A stretch of DNA of 64,000 nt from Lanius collurio (lineage: Eukaryota > Chordata > Aves > Passeriformes > Laniidae), in NCBI GenBank assembly GCA_020086605.1, contig JACBWW010000017.1, positions 22,127,256 through 22,191,255 of the forward strand, read 5' to 3'. The translations under genes were made by a program, and so were the position numbers. The notes under the pieces were generated by a model. It saw only the letters and a list, made by a program, of their open reading frames with translations. It was not told the origin of the DNA and did not search any database. This document shows, piece after piece, positions 61,263 to 64,000 of the stretch; within the stretch, counting starts at the first letter, position 1; the number at the start of each line of letters is the position of its first letter.

Positions 61263-64000
61263 CTTCATTAGAAATCAAAGGATTCACAGCTAAACAAGAT
61301 GATTTGATTACACTTCGTGCATTAAAGACTCTGCAAGCAGCAGCACAAGAAGATTAGTACACTCTGAGAACCTGGAAGTGGTATCATTGTACATGGTCTA
61401 TAGAAGATATGATCTGCTCTGCTCAAGATAGATTATTTCTGAAAATGCCTGCAAAACATCCAACTTACATCAGAGAATAATATATTTAATAACAAATAAG
61501 TTTTGCTGCATTTTTCCACCTCACTGCACTGCCTTGAGAAATCCTTTCCATGCTCTGATTTCATTCCTATGATGTCTGAGATTTTTCTGAATAACAATTG
61601 TGAGACTACATACGAAATGAAGAAAGAATTCAGTGTTTCACTGATGATTTAACATATCGATAGACACATGAAAAGTAGATCTATGAGTCTACTGTTCCCA
61701 TTTTCATTAAATGTTACCATAAAATTGACTGAAGCATTTTACTGACAAATACAAAGATTCATAAAGGCACTGCTTTTATTAACAATGTAGAGAGATAAGT
61801 GTCCAAAACAAGAAAAGTCAAAATGGGATTATCTCTGTTTCATTTCTGACTGTGATGGTTCACTTTGCAATTTCATCTCTAGAATCCTGCAAGTCACTGA
61901 AATGTATACTTTTTTTATCTTCTTGGAGAGACTATGTTGAAAATTTTCTTGATCAAACATTAGCCCTCGCAAGTTATAAATAGCTTAAAACTAAACTTCC
62001 TTGTGGTAAGTTTTTCAAAAGCTAATTATTGCCACACTTTCACTTTCTTTTCACTTAACCTCTTATTCAACCCCCATTTTTTTTCCTTCCAGAAACTGTA
62101 TTTCTGGATGTTGCCACTCTTCTTTTTATATTCAGATTACATTCTAGGGGGGGGGGTTTAAAATTTATTATTTTTAAAAATTTTATTCCCAGCAATCCAG
62201 TCTGTAATCATTTACATTAATTAAGAATTTACTTCCAGGGTTTGCATTAGGAGCTTTCATGACAAAAAGACAATTAATTGGTTAATTGGTTGAAAAAAAA
62301 TATTAAACTGTTCTTCTCTCAACCCATGTGTTTTCTTATTTTTGCACTTCCAATTCTGTTCCTCCCATCTTGATGAGGGTGGAGAGTAAACAAGAAGCTG
62401 TGCAGTGCTTAATTGCTGGCTGGGGTTAAGCCACAACAGGTCTCACGTGAGAGCTGTACTTTTGCCCTACAACTGTACAAAGTACCATTGCTACACAGAA
62501 TTGTCAGTCTGTTCACTTTCTATAAACATGAAATGTACTCAAGGAACATGCTGCTAACAGAAAAAATCCTACCCACCACCACTGCTCACCCTCTTCACCC
62601 AGTTCAAGTGAGGAAGGATCAGCTGGCCCAGCAGTTGCAGCCTCATTCTAAAGGGCCTCCTTCCTATAAACCTCTACATCGTCCCCTGTCAAATACATGT
62701 CATCTTTATTGAGGCTGTCCTCATTAAGTAAATATTACCTTCATTACACACATGGAAAACAAAGAGTTTCAATGGAATACAATATTTTACACTAAATATC
62801 TGTTAGTGGTATAAATGATAATTATTGTCAGCACCCAGCATCTGTTGTATTCAAGACATTGGTGATGATTAAACACTTCATTAGCAACAAATCAGTCACA
62901 AGATCACTTGTACTGTTTACATTCTTATTCTTACCCTTACACATGCTTAGATCAAGACCGCAAACAACCTATTGGATAAACAGCTATGGAAAAAAAATGC
63001 TTTTTCCAGCAGTTGGCAAGGTTTATCTCCACTATGTGCCAAAACAGAACTGAATGAACGGATTTCCAGATGTGTTCAAAGATTTCTCACTTTTTTTTGA
63101 GACCTATAAACATGACTCTCATCTGGCAGAGATCACAAAATGTTAACACTTAGAATTTTTAGACATAACAATATGACTAGTAAAATATACATGTACCCTG
63201 GTAGTTCTAATGCACATGCTGTATTTAGACAGTAATGGGGTCAAATTTGGTTGTATTCCTCTGGCTAGAACATCCATAAATCTGTTACATGTCTGTAACT
63301 CATCTCTGGGAACAGCCTAAGATCTTCTTCACTTCTTACTGTGTTTTGGAAGTCCAGTAAGAATCTTGACAGTTCCACAACAGGATTGTTGATTTACAAT
63401 TCAGAGCTTTTTCTTCTCACTAGTCTTGTTAGTATATATTTTTGTAGCTTTGTATTCACTTAGAAATCACATCTGGTGGAAGTAATGACTCCAGATTTAC
63501 AGCACTTTTTTTAACAGTAACACTTCTTGCAAAGCTTTTTAGTACAGAAGTGTTCCATTGGCTGCCCAGAACCACATGCTCTGAAACAGATGCCCAGCAC
63601 ATTCAGCTTCCAGGACTTCTAAATCTGTCTAAATGCACACATTGCATGACCGTACTGAAGCTCTAGTCTGCAATACAAAGTTTTATCTGTACAACTCAGT
63701 TTATGTTGCTAGTGAACTTTCAAGTTAAAAAGCCTTTAGTTCCTGCATACATGCTAAGTCATCTCTTCTAATGGAAAAAATAATGTTTAGCTTTTGTTCC
63801 TGGTACATACTTTCCCTCCTTGAATACTTCCTGCTATTCTCATTACTGAAACTCAAAAATCATAAAGAAGAAATTAAAAGAGAGAGTTGAAAAAGACGAG
63901 AGCTTCTGTATGAAGATAGACAAAGTAAATTATGATTCTGTTGCTTGAAAAGCCACAACTGAACGTGAATGCGATAACCATGTACACAAGTATGAAAAAA
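61263..64000 (-). other. COL28A1: COL28A1 intron reaching the window edge
   Basis: AT-rich with a run of 10 G (62147-62156). No collagen exon found, so the remaining helix exons and the first vWA domain should lie beyond 64 kb, if they still exist. Confidence 0.5.

Noticed and set aside
1..64000. tRNA, rRNA, CRISPR, prokaryotic operons, or a novel multi-gene system
   Set aside because: The window is vertebrate nuclear DNA with one intact gene, one decayed gene and repeats. No such structure was seen by eye on either strand.

Overview
This is nuclear DNA of a bird. The evidence is CR1 LINE fragments ending in the ATTCTATG tail, avian-type retroviral LTRs, large AT-rich introns, and the vertebrate gene order C1GALT1 facing COL28A1. 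The LTR types make a songbird plausible, but I cannot name the species.

Layout. From 1 to about 13.9 kb lies C1GALT1 on the + strand: a CpG-rich first-exon and promoter region at the window edge (1-500), intron 1, three coding exons (5780-6002, 7528-8195, 9333-9542) encoding a complete 366-residue core 1 beta-1,3-galactosyltransferase, and a probable 3' UTR of about 4.2 kb. From about 13.9 to 27.1 kb I find no gene, only a good CR1 copy near 20 kb and low-complexity tracts. From 27.1 to 61.3 kb, on the - strand, lie the 3' exons of COL28A1 (collagen XXVIII): GXY-repeat exons, an exon leading into the second von Willebrand A (vWA) domain, the vWA exon, a linker exon and a terminal Kunitz exon. 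The 5' half of that gene lies beyond 64 kb. The two genes point at each other, as in human 7p21.

Main result. C1GALT1 looks fully functional. COL28A1 looks like a decaying unitary pseudogene. Individual exons carry in-frame stops (TAA at 50067-50069, TGA at 42955-42957, TGA at 32410-32412, TAG at 32205-32207, TGA at 27149-27151), small frameshifting indels (near 32162, 32435, 35365 and 40285), Gly-to-other substitutions in the collagen repeat (58222-58275, 35192-35242), and a final Kunitz cysteine changed to a stop. Other exons (61218, 58643, 33271, 33153, 32936, 30060) keep an open frame and good splice sites, so the loss is probably not ancient.

Repeats add history. A solo-LTR-like element splits a CR1 at 41.0-41.9 kb, a second minus-strand LTR sits in the intron after the vWA exon (about 31.0-31.65 kb), and a 73-bp tandem duplication lies at 29.09-29.23 kb. 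I found no operon, CRISPR array, RNA gene or novel multi-gene system.
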